Of a stretch of DNA of 64,000 bases, positions 15,881 to 24,776 are shown in pieces. Under the pieces are notes generated by a model, which did not search any database, was not told the origin of the DNA, and worked only from the letters and a program-made list of their open reading frames with translations. The DNA is from Mycolicibacter heraklionensis (GTDB lineage: Bacteria; Actinomycetota; Actinomycetes; Mycobacteriales; Mycobacteriaceae). Numbering within the stretch: position 1 is the stretch's first letter; each line of letters begins with the position of its first letter. Location: assembly GCA_001673575.1 (NCBI GenBank), contig LZME01000095.1:1-64000 (forward strand). Reading direction: 5' to 3'. Both the position numbers and the translations under genes were made by a program.

Positions 15881-17349
15881 TGGCCCATCCGCTGAGCCGG
15901 CGCATCGCCGAGGTGCTCGATCTGGCGCCAGAGGCGCCGGCATTGCAGTACGACGGCCGGTGGTCCTCCTGGTCGCAACTCGGAGCCTTGGCGCCGCGCA
16001 TCGCGGAACTGACACCGTCCGGTGGACGAGTAGGGATCCTGCTGCGCAACCGCCCCCCGCAGGTGGCCGCCTTGCTCGGGGTCTTGCTGGCCGGGGGCTG
16101 TGTGGTGGTGATCAACCCGTCGCGCGGCGACGACCGCACCCGCACCGAGATCGCTGCGCTGGAGCTGCCGGTGATCATCGGGCATGCCGATGACCTGGCC
16201 GCCCTGGTCACCGCGACACCGCACACCACGGTGGTGACGATCTCCGATCTCACCGCGGACCCACAGATCACCATGGCAGGCGAGCCCAAACACGATCCCG
16301 GGCGCCCCGGTGTGGCGGTGTGGATGCTGACCAGCGGAACCACCGGACCGCCCAAGCGCGTCGACCTGCGGTACGACATGCTGGCGCACAGCGTGATCGG
16401 TCCCGACCCCGAGCATCTCCCCGCACCGGCCGAGGTGCGCCGCGGCATCGCGATCGTCAACGCGCCGCTGGTGCACATTGGAGGCGTGTACCGGGTGTTG
16501 CAGTGCATCGCCGAGGCGCGACCCTTTGTGCTGCTGGAGCGATTCGAGTTGCGGCGCTGGGTCGAGGCGGTACGAACCTGTCGGCCGCGCGCGGTCTCGT
16601 TGGTGCCGGCCGCGTTGCGCGCGGTGCTGCATTCGGACCTGAGCCGCGAGGATCTGGCCGGAATCCGTGCGGTCACCTCGGGTACCGCCCCGCTGTCCGC
16701 CGACGACGCCGACGCATTCACCGCCAAGTTCGGCATCCCGGTGCTCACCTCTTACGCCGCAACCGAATTCGGCGGCGGCGTGGCGGGCTGGACTCTGGCC
16801 GACTATCAGCAGTACTGGCAGGACAAACGCGGCAGTGTCGGGCGCGCGAGCCTCGACGCGCAACTGCGCGTCGTTGACGACGACGGCGCGCCGCTCGGCG
16901 CCGATCAGCCCGGGCTGCTCGAGGTCAAGCCCGGCCAGCTGGGGCCCGCCGCGGACTGGATGCGCACCACCGACCTGGCCCGTATCGACGCCGACGGCTT
17001 CCTGTGGATACTGGGCCGGGCGGATCAGGCCATCATCCGCGGCGGATTCAAGGTGTTGCCCGACGATGTGCGGGTCGCGCTGGAAGCGCACCCGGCGGTC
17101 AAAGGCGCGGCCGTGGTGGGCCGGGCCGACGACCGTCTGGGACAGACACCGGTGGCGGCCGTCGAGCTGCGTTCTGGAGCTGTCGCCGACGCCGGGACGC
17201 TGACCGAGTTTCTGCGCGGCCGGCTGGCCGGCTATGAGATTCCGACCGAGATCGCGATCGTCGACGTCATCCCGCGGACGCCGTCGGGCAAGGCCGACCT
17301 GGGCGCGGTCCGGGAGCTGATCGGCATGTCGAGCAAGCATGCTCGCTGA
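15880..17349 (+). CDS. AMP-dependent acyl-CoA synthetase
   Basis: 489-aa adenylate-forming ligase, short for a FadD. Motifs: MLTSGTTGPPKRV (P-loop, about residue 150; Arg replaces the usual Gly after PK), TSYAATEFGGG (about 290), MRTTDLARIDADG (about 365), IIRGGFKVLPDDV (hinge) and the C-terminal TPSGKAD lysine. It is most similar in layout to the fourth synthetase of this operon (21228), which shares SGTTGPPKRV and ATEF. It would activate an organic acid for the crotonases just upstream. Overlaps the next gene by 11 bp. Confidence 0.87.
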   Translation: MAHPLSRRIAEVLDLAPEAPALQYDGRWSSWSQLGALAPRIAELTPSGGRVGILLRNRPPQVAALLGVLLAGGCVVVINPSRGDDRTRTEIAALELPVIIGHADDLAALVTATPHTTVVTISDLTADPQITMAGEPKHDPGRPGVAVWMLTSGTTGPPKRVDLRYDMLAHSVIGPDPEHLPAPAEVRRGIAIVNAPLVHIGGVYRVLQCIAEARPFVLLERFELRRWVEAVRTCRPRAVSLVPAALRAVLHSDLSREDLAGIRAVTSGTAPLSADDADAFTAKFGIPVLTSYAATEFGGGVAGWTLADYQQYWQDKRGSVGRASLDAQLRVVDDDGAPLGADQPGLLEVKPGQLGPAADWMRTTDLARIDADGFLWILGRADQAIIRGGFKVLPDDVRVALEAHPAVKGAAVVGRADDRLGQTPVAAVELRSGAVADAGTLTEFLRGRLAGYEIPTEIAIVDVIPRTPSGKADLGAVRELIGMSSKHAR

Positions 17350-18859
17350 GACCCTGCCGCAGATCCTGCGCAGCCAAGCGCGGACCCGCGGCGCCCACCC
17401 GCTGCTGATCTGCGACACCGAACGGATCAGCTACACCGACGCCGAGCAGCGCTCCGCGGTGTTGGCCCGCCGACTCGTTGCGCTGGGCGCCGGCAAAGGC
17501 AGCCACATCGGGCTGTTGTATCCCAACGGCCCAGCCTTCGTGGTCGGCATGCTCGCCGCGGGCCGGATCGGCGCGGTGGTGGTGCCCTTCCCCACGATGT
17601 CAACGGCTCCCGAGCTGCGCGACCAACTGGTGCACAGCGACGTGCAGATCCTGCTGGCCGCCGAATCCTACCGATCGCACGACTACCGGGCACGGTTGGC
17701 CGAGGTCCTCGACGATGTCGATATCGCGGCACCGCTGTTCAGCGTCCACGCACCGCAGCTGCGCCATGTGCTGTTCGGCGCCGAGCACTGGCGACCACCG
17801 AACGACCAGGACACCCTCGAGGCCTTGGAGAACCTGGAGTCCGGGATCGACGGCGGCGACGCGCTGGCGATCATCTACACCTCCGGCTCCAGCGGCACGC
17901 CCAAGGGCGCGGTGCACAGCCATGCCGCCCTGATCGGCCACCAACGCAATCTCAACGAGATCCGGCGACTCACCGCCGACGACATCCTGTTCTGCAACTC
18001 GCCGTTCTTCTGGATCGGCGGGTTCGCGTTCGCGCTGCTGGCCACGATGGTGGCCGGATCGACACTGCTCTGCTCCAACTCCGCCGACCCCGCTGCCACG
18101 CTGGACCTGCTGGAGGCCGAGAAGCCCACGCTGACCAATGGTTTCGTCGCCGGCATCGCCGCTCTTGCGCAGCACCCGAGCTTCGCCGGACGCGATGTGT
18201 CCACCCTGCGCCGTGGCAACCTCTACCCGATCATGGCGACCGATGTCCGTCCGGCCGATCCCGAGCTGCGGCACAACATGCTCGGTCTGACCGAGACCGG
18301 CGGCGTCGTACTGCTCAGCGGCGACGAGACCGACCAGCCCGAACACCGGCGCGGCAGCTACGGGGTGCCGGCCCCCGGATTCGAGTGCCGAGTCGAGTCC
18401 GGCGAACTGTGGGTGCGTGGCCCCTACCTGATGCAGCGCTATTACAAGCGCAGCCGGGAGGAGTGTTTCGACGCCGACGGCTGGTTTCACACCGGTGATC
18501 TGGTCCGCACCGACGCCGACGGCTTCTTCTACTACCTGGGCCGGCAAGACCGGGTGATCAAGACCGCGGGAGCCAATGTGTCTGCCGCCGAGGTGGAGCG
18601 AGCCATCGCCAAGGTCACCGGCGGATCGGTTGCGCACGTGTTCGCCGTGCCCGACCCGCGACGGGGTCAGCTGGTGGCCGCGGTCATCGTGGCCGGCGAC
18701 ACCGATGTCGACGACGGACAGTTACGCGCGCGGCTTGCCGCCGAACTGTCCGCCTACAAGATCCCCCGCCGGATCAGCTATGTCCCCGCCGCCCAGATCC
18801 CGCTGCTGTCCAGTGGGAAAGTCGATCTGCGACGGTTAGCGGAGATGCTCGATGCCTGA
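17339..18859 (+). CDS. AMP-dependent acyl-CoA synthetase
   Basis: 506-aa adenylate-forming ligase. Motifs: IIYTSGSSGTPKGAVHSH (about 180), NSPFFWIGGFAF (about 222), LGLTETGG (about 317), GWFHTGDLVRTD (about 380), IKTAGANVSAAEVE (about 405) and LSSGKVDLRRL with the catalytic lysine. Closest internal relative is the next gene (shared PFFW(I/V)GGF and SGSSGxPKG), which suggests a tandem duplication followed by divergence. Overlaps both neighbours by about 10 bp, so translation is probably coupled. Confidence 0.87.
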   Translation: MLAETLPQILRSQARTRGAHPLLICDTERISYTDAEQRSAVLARRLVALGAGKGSHIGLLYPNGPAFVVGMLAAGRIGAVVVPFPTMSTAPELRDQLVHSDVQILLAAESYRSHDYRARLAEVLDDVDIAAPLFSVHAPQLRHVLFGAEHWRPPNDQDTLEALENLESGIDGGDALAIIYTSGSSGTPKGAVHSHAALIGHQRNLNEIRRLTADDILFCNSPFFWIGGFAFALLATMVAGSTLLCSNSADPAATLDLLEAEKPTLTNGFVAGIAALAQHPSFAGRDVSTLRRGNLYPIMATDVRPADPELRHNMLGLTETGGVVLLSGDETDQPEHRRGSYGVPAPGFECRVESGELWVRGPYLMQRYYKRSREECFDADGWFHTGDLVRTDADGFFYYLGRQDRVIKTAGANVSAAEVERAIAKVTGGSVAHVFAVPDPRRGQLVAAVIVAGDTDVDDGQLRARLAAELSAYKIPRRISYVPAAQIPLLSSGKVDLRRLAEMLDA

Positions 18860-20402
18860 GGCTCTGACCATCGACACCGTGGTGCGCTCGCGCGCCTCCG
18901 CCGATCCAGCCAAGCCGGCGGTGATCGACCCGCTCAACCGGCTCAGCTACGCCGACCTGGAGCTGTCATCGCGTGAGCTGGCCGCGGTGCTCGTGCAGGC
19001 TGGTATCGGCAAGGGCAGCCGGGTGGGGCTGATCATGCCCAACGGTGTCGACTGGGTCCGCACCGCGGTCGCCGTGACCCGGATCGGGGCGGTGCTGGTG
19101 CCCCTGAGCACGCTACTGACACCACCGGAACTGGCCGCACAGCTGCGCGTTGCCTCGGTGCAATTTCTGATCAGCGTCGAGGAGTTTCGAGGCCACCGTT
19201 ATCTCGACGGACTGCCCGGGGATCTTGCGTCGCTGCAACATATCTGGGCATCAGATCAGGTGGCCGGCGCGGTCGCCGAAGCCGGACCCACTCGAATCGT
19301 CGACGCCCTGACCGCAACCGTGACTCCGGCGGACCTGATGCTGATCATGTTCACCTCCGGCAGCAGCGGCCCGCCCAAGGGGGTGCTGCATTCGCACGGC
19401 AGCGCGCTGGGCGCGGTCGCCTCCGGCCTGGCCGCCCGCTGCATCGACGCCGACACCCGATTGTATCTGCCCATGCCCTTTTTCTGGGTCGGCGGCTTCG
19501 GTGGCGGCGTGCTCTCGGCACTGCTGGCCGGGGCGACCTTGGTCACCGAGGAGATCCCGAAGCCCGAGACCACTTTGCGTCTGCTGGAATCCGAGCGTGT
19601 CACGTCGTTCCGGGGCTGGCCGGACCAGGCCGAAGCACTGGCCCACCACGCCGGTTCCGCCGACCTGTCGGCGTTGCGGCCCGGCAGCCTGGAGGCGCTG
19701 CTGCCGCCGGGATTGCGCGCCGAGCCCGGGGCCCGCGCCAACCTGTTCGGGATGACCGAAGCGTTCGGACCCTACTGTGGCTATGCCGCTGACACCGACC
19801 TGCCGCCTTCGGCGTGGGGAAGCTGCGGTAAACCCTTTGCCGGCATGGAGGTTCGAATCGTCGACACCGATACCGGCGCTGCGGTGCCTCCCGACACCGT
19901 CGGGACGATCCAGCTGCGCGGGCCGCACACGCTGCGCGGCATCTGCGGTCGCACTCGCGAGGAGGTCTTTACCGTCGACGGCTTCTATCCCACCGGCGAC
20001 CTGGGCCGCCTCGATCGCGACGGGTTCCTGTTCTACCACGGCAGATCCGATGACATGTTCAAGGTCAGCGGCGCCACGGTCTATCCCAGCGAAGTCGAGA
20101 AGGCCCTGCGCAGCATCGCCGGTGTGGCGGCCGCGGTCGTCACCAACGTGCCCGACGGGGAACGCAACCGGGTGGGAGCGATGGTGGCCGGCGACGGGCT
20201 GAGCATCGAAGGACTGCGCGATCGATGCCGCGATCTGTTGAGTTCTTTCAAAGTGCCGGCGGTATGGCTGACGGTCTCCGGGCCCGATGCCATCCCGCAC
20301 GGGCCGACCGGCAAAGTGGACAAGCGGCGCGTACGAGACATGTTGACCACGGGGTATTACGCCGACACAGGTGTGAACCAACAACGGAGGGAACGGATAT
20401 GA
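18852..20402 (+). CDS. AMP-dependent acyl-CoA synthetase
   Basis: 516-aa adenylate-forming ligase. Motifs: MFTSGSSGPPKGVLHSHG (about 165), LPMPFFWVGGFGGG (about 207), LFGMTEAFGPY (about 298), FYPTGDLGRLDRDG (about 378), MFKVSGATVYPSEVE (about 400) and HGPTGKVDKRRV with the catalytic lysine. Tandem paralogue of the 17339 gene. The stop overlaps the start of the following SDR as ATGA. Confidence 0.87.
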   Translation: MPEALTIDTVVRSRASADPAKPAVIDPLNRLSYADLELSSRELAAVLVQAGIGKGSRVGLIMPNGVDWVRTAVAVTRIGAVLVPLSTLLTPPELAAQLRVASVQFLISVEEFRGHRYLDGLPGDLASLQHIWASDQVAGAVAEAGPTRIVDALTATVTPADLMLIMFTSGSSGPPKGVLHSHGSALGAVASGLAARCIDADTRLYLPMPFFWVGGFGGGVLSALLAGATLVTEEIPKPETTLRLLESERVTSFRGWPDQAEALAHHAGSADLSALRPGSLEALLPPGLRAEPGARANLFGMTEAFGPYCGYAADTDLPPSAWGSCGKPFAGMEVRIVDTDTGAAVPPDTVGTIQLRGPHTLRGICGRTREEVFTVDGFYPTGDLGRLDRDGFLFYHGRSDDMFKVSGATVYPSEVEKALRSIAGVAAAVVTNVPDGERNRVGAMVAGDGLSIEGLRDRCRDLLSSFKVPAVWLTVSGPDAIPHGPTGKVDKRRVRDMLTTGYYADTGVNQQRRERI

Positions 20403-21220
20403 CAGGCCGACTGGCCGACAAGGTGGCATTCGTCACCGGAGCGGCGCGAGGACAGGGACGTGCCCACGCGGTACGGATGGCGAGCGAGGGCGCAGACATC
20501 ATCGCGGTGGACGTGGCCGGAAAACTGCCCGACTGCGTGCCATACCACCCGGCAAGTCCGGAGGATCTGGCCGAAACCGTCCGACTGGTGCAGGCCACCG
20601 GGCAGCGGATGGTGTCCGCGATCGTCGACACCCGCGACTACGACGGCTTGCGCGAGGCGGTCGCCGACGGGGTCGCCAAACTCGGGCGCCTCGACATCAT
20701 CGTTGCCAACGCCGGTGTCGCTGCCCCGCAGGCCTGGGATGCCATCTCCCCGGAGGACTTTCGCGATGTCATGGACATCAACGTGACCGGCACCTGGAAC
20801 ACCGTGATGGCGGGAGCCCCGCACATCATCGCCGGCAAGCGCGGCGGCTCGATCATCTTGATCAGTTCGGCCGCCGGGATCAAGATGCAGCCGTTCATGG
20901 TCCACTACACGGCCAGCAAGCATGCCGTCACCGGAATGGCCCGCGCGTTCGCCGCCGAATTGGGCAAGCACGCAATTCGGGTCAACAGTGTGCACCCCGG
21001 CCCGGTCAACACCGACATGGGCACCGGCGACATGGTCAGCGCGCTGGGCCAGGCGATGGAGACCAATCCCCAGCTATCCCAGATGCTCACGCCCTTCCTG
21101 CCCACTTGGGTGGCCGAACCGGAGGACATCGCCGGCACCGTATGCTGGCTGGCCAGCGGCGACTCGCACCTGGTCACCGCCGCCGCGATTCCGGTGGATC
21201 AGGGCTGCACACAGTACTGA
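20399..21220 (+). CDS. Mycofactocin-coupled SDR family oxidoreductase
   Basis: 273-aa SDR of the group whose NAD is thought not to exchange and which is reoxidised by the redox cofactor mycofactocin. The marks are VAFVTGAARGQGRAHAVR at the N-terminus, the extended ASPEDLAETVRLVQ segment about residues 50-65 and the LGRLDIIVANAG motif; catalytic residues are in ISSAAG and YTASK. The ATG at 20399 has a GGAGGGAA site 6 bases upstream; the open frame extends further 5' only as overlap with the FadD. Expected to oxidise a secondary or allylic alcohol. A second member lies at 36445. Confidence 0.9.
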   Translation: MTGRLADKVAFVTGAARGQGRAHAVRMASEGADIIAVDVAGKLPDCVPYHPASPEDLAETVRLVQATGQRMVSAIVDTRDYDGLREAVADGVAKLGRLDIIVANAGVAAPQAWDAISPEDFRDVMDINVTGTWNTVMAGAPHIIAGKRGGSIILISSAAGIKMQPFMVHYTASKHAVTGMARAFAAELGKHAIRVNSVHPGPVNTDMGTGDMVSALGQAMETNPQLSQMLTPFLPTWVAEPEDIAGTVCWLASGDSHLVTAAAIPVDQGCTQY

Positions 21221-21227
21221 GCACGCC

Positions 21228-22715
21228 ATGGAACGGTTCAGCGCGGCCCTGTCTACGAGTTTGAACAGCTACGGCGCGGCACCGTGTATCGAATTCGATC
21301 GGCACTGGTATTCCGGCGACGACATCACCGGATACATCGCTGCTGTCGAAGATCACCTGCGGCTCGCCGGAATCGGTCCCGGCGAGCCGGTCGGACTGGT
21401 GGTGCGCAACCGAGTACCCCACGCCGCCGTCATCCTGGGGTTCATCGCCGCCGAACGGCCGATCGTGATGATCTACTCCTACCAATCCGCGCAGGCGATC
21501 GCACGCGACATCACCGGGCTGCGGCTCCCGGCGATCCTGGCGGACCGGCTGGACTGGAGCGATGTGGCGATCGAGGCTGCCGACGCCCGCGGATCCGCCG
21601 CGATCGCGCTGTCCGATCGTCCCCTCGGCGTCGAAACGCTCACCCGGCGAAGACAGCTCGACGATGACCAGACCGAGCCGCAACAGCACCGGCCCGGCCT
21701 GCACATCCTCAGCAGTGGCACCACCGGACCCCCCAAGCGGGTACCGGTCGACACATCGGCGTTGCAGCACACCGTGCTGACCATGACGATCGGCCAAACG
21801 CCGCTCCCCAACGACCCGCCGGAATTGGTGTACTGGCCGTTCGGCAGCATCGGGGTCTGCCAACTCCTGGTCGGCCCGTACCTGCGCAAGCGGGTCGTAC
21901 TGCTGGAGAAGTTCACCGTTGACGCGTGGGTGCACGCGGTCAAGACCTACCGGATCAAGCGGACCGGTGTGCAGCCCGCAATCCTGCGGATGCTGCTCGA
22001 CGCCGACGTCGCCAAGGAGGACCTCGCCTCGTTGGACTACTTGCCCGGGGGTTCCGGGCCGCTCGAGCCCCAGCTGCGTGAAGAGTTCGAGTCTCGCTTC
22101 GGGATACCCCTGCTGTGGGCTTACGGCGCAACCGAGTTCGCCGGATCCGTCTGCGCCTGGACACCGGAGCTGTACCGCCGCTACGGTGCGGCGAAGTCAG
22201 ACAGCTCCGGCAAGCCACTGCCCGGCGTGCAGGTCCGCATCATCGATCCAGACAGCGGCGACGAGGTCGCCGTCGGTGAGCGCGGCGTACTGGAAGCCCG
22301 AATAGCCGTGGTGCGTCCGGACTGGATCCGCACCACCGACATCGCGTCGGTGGACACCGACGGTTTCATCACCCTGCACGGCCGAGGTGATGGGGCGATC
22401 AATCGCGGCGGGTTCAAGATCCTGCCGGAAACGGTGCGTGCCGTACTCATCACGCATCCGGCGGTTCGCGACGCCTGCGTGGTCGGTATCCCCGATCCCC
22501 GGCTCGGCCAAGTGCCGGCCGCCGCGGTCGAACTGCGAGACGGTTTTTCGCCGCCGACCGCCGACGAGCTCATCAGCCTGGTGCGCGAGACACTGCCCAG
22601 CCAACATGTGCCCGTTGCCGTTGCGATCGTCGATGAGCTGCCACGCAACGCGGCATTGAAGGTACGGCCCGGCGATGTCGCGGCATTGTTCGGCGCTGAC
22701 CACCGGAGTCGCTAA
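21228..22715 (+). CDS. AMP-dependent acyl-CoA synthetase
   Basis: 495-aa adenylate-forming ligase started at ATG 21228, 7 bp after the SDR stop. Motifs: ILSSGTTGPPKRVPVD (about 165; Arg after PK as in the 15880 paralogue), WAYGATEFAGS (about 300), IRTTDIASVDTDGF (about 367), INRGGFKILPETV (about 390). The C-terminal lysine motif is weak (RNAALKVRPGD), which may affect adenylation. Last gene of the eight-gene operon; its stop faces the membrane-protein operon with a 10-bp gap. Confidence 0.85.
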   Translation: MERFSAALSTSLNSYGAAPCIEFDRHWYSGDDITGYIAAVEDHLRLAGIGPGEPVGLVVRNRVPHAAVILGFIAAERPIVMIYSYQSAQAIARDITGLRLPAILADRLDWSDVAIEAADARGSAAIALSDRPLGVETLTRRRQLDDDQTEPQQHRPGLHILSSGTTGPPKRVPVDTSALQHTVLTMTIGQTPLPNDPPELVYWPFGSIGVCQLLVGPYLRKRVVLLEKFTVDAWVHAVKTYRIKRTGVQPAILRMLLDADVAKEDLASLDYLPGGSGPLEPQLREEFESRFGIPLLWAYGATEFAGSVCAWTPELYRRYGAAKSDSSGKPLPGVQVRIIDPDSGDEVAVGERGVLEARIAVVRPDWIRTTDIASVDTDGFITLHGRGDGAINRGGFKILPETVRAVLITHPAVRDACVVGIPDPRLGQVPAAAVELRDGFSPPTADELISLVRETLPSQHVPVAVAIVDELPRNAALKVRPGDVAALFGADHRSR

Positions 22716-22725
22716 TGCGCTATCC

Positions 22726-23109
22726 CTACTTCTGGTGGGCCAGCCGCTCTTCGTGGATGCGAACCAACTCCCGGAAGCCGAGCCGGTGGTATTGCGGAAC
22801 AGGCTGGATACCCCAGATGTCCTTGGCGGTGTCCTTGCCCTCGACGCCCTCCGGAGGCCCCAGCGGCGGGTAGGGGTACTTGCACTCCAAGGTGTCGTCG
22901 GAGAACCGGGTCTTCAGCAGTTCACTGCAGATCTGGGTGAGGCTCAGCGTCGGATACCCGTAGTAGACCGCCATGAACGGCAGGGTGAATGCGCCCTCGA
23001 TGACGAGCGCCACCAGGCACACCAGGGTGGCGCGCTTGATCCACGTGTGCATCCGCGCGTAGTACGCGGTGGTGCCCGGCGGCAGCGCTTCGGCGGCAGG
23101 TGTTTCCAT
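22726..23109 (-). CDS. Uncharacterised single-pass membrane protein (last gene of the NorQD-linked operon)
   Basis: 127-aa protein of no family I recognise. A short polar N-terminus precedes one membrane helix (about 28-50, [20 protein letters not shown]), then a conserved-looking soluble part with two Cys (LTQICSELL and [15 protein letters not shown]) and a His-rich end. It lies 15 bp after the 234-aa membrane protein and is the final gene of the operon. Small single-pass subunits with an extramembrane Cys pair are common in metalloenzyme complexes, but no function can be assigned from this sequence. Confidence 0.75.
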   Translation of the reverse strand: METPAAEALPPGTTAYYARMHTWIKRATLVCLVALVIEGAFTLPFMAVYYGYPTLSLTQICSELLKTRFSDDTLECKYPYPPLGPPEGVEGKDTAKDIWGIQPVPQYHRLGFRELVRIHEERLAHQK

Positions 23110-23124
23110 GGTTGCGCTCCTTGC

Positions 23125-23820
23125 TCAGTCGGAGAAGATTTCGCGATTCACCGTGTGTAGATATGGGATTGCGAGGAAGGGTGTGATGTAGAAGATGTCG
23201 TAGAGCCACCAGCCGATCACCGGGAAGACCACTCCGGCGTAACGCACGTCGGCATACATGGTCATGTTGAAGACGTAGAGAATCCAGATGAGTACACCCA
23301 TCCAGCAGGTGACGATCATCCACTGGTGACCCCAGCGCTTCATCTGCAAAAAGCCGATCGCGGCGGCGCAGCGCATCGCGAACACCGTGAGGATCATGCC
23401 GAAGACCATGGATTTCTCACCCGGCCCGGCGGCACCTCCGACCCACAGTTCGTTGTAATGCCAGAAATAGCCGGCGTCGAACATATGGCCCCAGCCGATC
23501 ATCAGCACCCGGTTGATCAGGGTGTGATTGGCGACCAGGTCCAGCGACCAGCCCAGGCTGTTGAGCATGCCGTCGATCAGCACCAGATATCCGATCAGGG
23601 TCACGATCATGGGCCGCACCGCCAGACCCGCACGCTGGGCCTCGCGTTGCAGCCAGACCCCGCGCAGGAAGATCGGCAAACCGAGGAAGCCGGGCACCCA
23701 CATTCCCATCAACGCTGTGCCGGCAATCATCCAGCGGTCGGCTCGACGCTGGGCGGCACGCGATTGCGTCTCGTGGTCTCCGAGGGCGGCAAAGTCTGTC
23801 GCCGAGGCCGCCCCGCTCAC
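23125..23820 (-). CDS. Uncharacterised polytopic membrane protein, copy 2
   Basis: Integral membrane protein of 231-234 aa with about six predicted helices. A GTG at 23829 gives 234 aa; the GTG at 23820 overlaps the preceding small ORF stop as GTGA and is the likelier start. The central motif MFDAGYFWHYNELWVGG has Asp, His, Asn and Glu that could bind a metal, followed by AAGPGEK; further His residues lie in RWGHQWM and YLHTVNREIFSD. The 229-aa protein at 26430 is a paralogue. Their last 80 residues differ at only 3 sites, while the DNA shows many silent changes. Flanked by NorQ- and NorD-type genes. Family not recognised; a metal-dependent membrane oxidoreductase is a hypothesis. Confidence 0.75.
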   Translation of the reverse strand: MSGAASATDFAALGDHETQSRAAQRRADRWMIAGTALMGMWVPGFLGLPIFLRGVWLQREAQRAGLAVRPMIVTLIGYLVLIDGMLNSLGWSLDLVANHTLINRVLMIGWGHMFDAGYFWHYNELWVGGAAGPGEKSMVFGMILTVFAMRCAAAIGFLQMKRWGHQWMIVTCWMGVLIWILYVFNMTMYADVRYAGVVFPVIGWWLYDIFYITPFLAIPYLHTVNREIFSD

Positions 23821-23945
23821 AGTTGCCACCAGCCCCGGGCGAATGACATGTACAGCTGGATGCCGAACATGATGGCCAGATAGCCGTAGATGAAGACCTG
23901 AAAGACGATCAATGCTCGCTTGCGGTTACGTTCCTGCTGGTCCAC
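23817..23945 (-). CDS. Small membrane ORF (42 aa) before membrane protein copy 2
   Basis: Starts at GTG 23945, reads MDQQERNRKRALIVFQVFIY and ends GWWQL before TGA at 23817-23819. A basic N-terminus is followed by one membrane helix (about 11-33). It lies 14 bp after the NorQ-like gene and its stop overlaps the next start as GTGA. The matching place before NorD in the same operon also holds a small membrane ORF (26306-26413). Too short for most gene finders; the call rests on frame, spacing, hydrophobicity and the parallel arrangement. Confidence 0.65.
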   Translation of the reverse strand: MDQQERNRKRALIVFQVFIYGYLAIMFGIQLYMSFARGWWQL

Positions 23946-23959
23946 GTCCGCTTCCTTTC

Positions 23960-24754
23960 TTAGGGGCGCTCGGTCTGGGTGGTGATCACGCTGGCGGCCA
24001 CTTCACGTAGGCCGTCGTGGATTCCGCCGTCGGTGGTCAGCGGCGCCAGGATGCACGCTTCGGCGGCCTCGGACTCGCTGACGCCGGCGGCGACCAGTTG
24101 CGCAGCGTTGACCAAGGTGCGCGTCGACGGCGGTTCGAAGTGAAAAGCCTGGTCGGCGGTGCGCAGGGCGATGGCGCACTGCACCAGGCGATCGGCGATC
24201 TGCGGTTCGATACCGGTCTCGGCCACGATCACCTGTGCCTCGCGCTGCGGCGGCAGGTAGTGCATGGGCAGCGTGGCGAACCGCTGCCGAAAGGACGGCT
24301 TCAGCTCTTTGAGCGAGCTTCGGTAGGCGGGGTTGTAGGAGCAGACCAGCATGAAGGTGTCTGGCGCCGTGATGGTTTCACCGGCCCGATCCAGATACAG
24401 GGTGCGACGGTGATCGGTCAGCGAGTGCAGCACGGCCAGTGAGTCATGCCGTGCCTCCACCACTTCGTCGAGGTAGCAGATCGCCCCGGACCGCACGGCT
24501 TTGGTCAGCGGCCCGTCGGTCCACACCACGTCACCGCCGGCCACCAGGAAGCGGCCCACCAGATCCGAACTGGTCAGGTCGTCATGGCAACTGATGGTGA
24601 TCACCGGCCGGCCCAGCAGCAAGCCCATGTGTTCGACGAGCCGGGTCTTACCGCAGCCGGTCGGGCCGGTGAGCATCACCGGGATGCGGCGCAGGTAGGC
24701 CCTCTCGAACAACTGCACTTCGTTGCCGTTGGCGAAGTAGACATCGCTGCTCAT
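23960..24754 (-). CDS. AAA+ ATPase of the CbbQ/NirQ/NorQ (MoxR) family
   Basis: 264-aa MoxR-class AAA+ protein. Walker A is LTGPTGCGKTRLVEH (about 28-42), followed by the family signature ISCHDDLTSSDLVGRF. Walker B is AICYLDEVVEARHD, and sensor 1 lies in LVCSYNPAYRS, with LKPSFRQRF after it. The fit to NorQ/CbbQ is very close. Known members work with a VWA partner (NorD, CbbO) as ATP-driven remodelling machines that insert or restore metal centres or activate Rubisco. Here it lies 22 bp after a NorD-like gene and among unknown membrane proteins; there is no nitric-oxide reductase or Rubisco gene in the window. Confidence 0.92.
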   Translation of the reverse strand: MSSDVYFANGNEVQLFERAYLRRIPVMLTGPTGCGKTRLVEHMGLLLGRPVITISCHDDLTSSDLVGRFLVAGGDVVWTDGPLTKAVRSGAICYLDEVVEARHDSLAVLHSLTDHRRTLYLDRAGETITAPDTFMLVCSYNPAYRSSLKELKPSFRQRFATLPMHYLPPQREAQVIVAETGIEPQIADRLVQCAIALRTADQAFHFEPPSTRTLVNAAQLVAAGVSESEAAEACILAPLTTDGGIHDGLREVAASVITTQTERP

Positions 24755-24776
24755 CGGGCTCCTCGCACGTCGTCGG

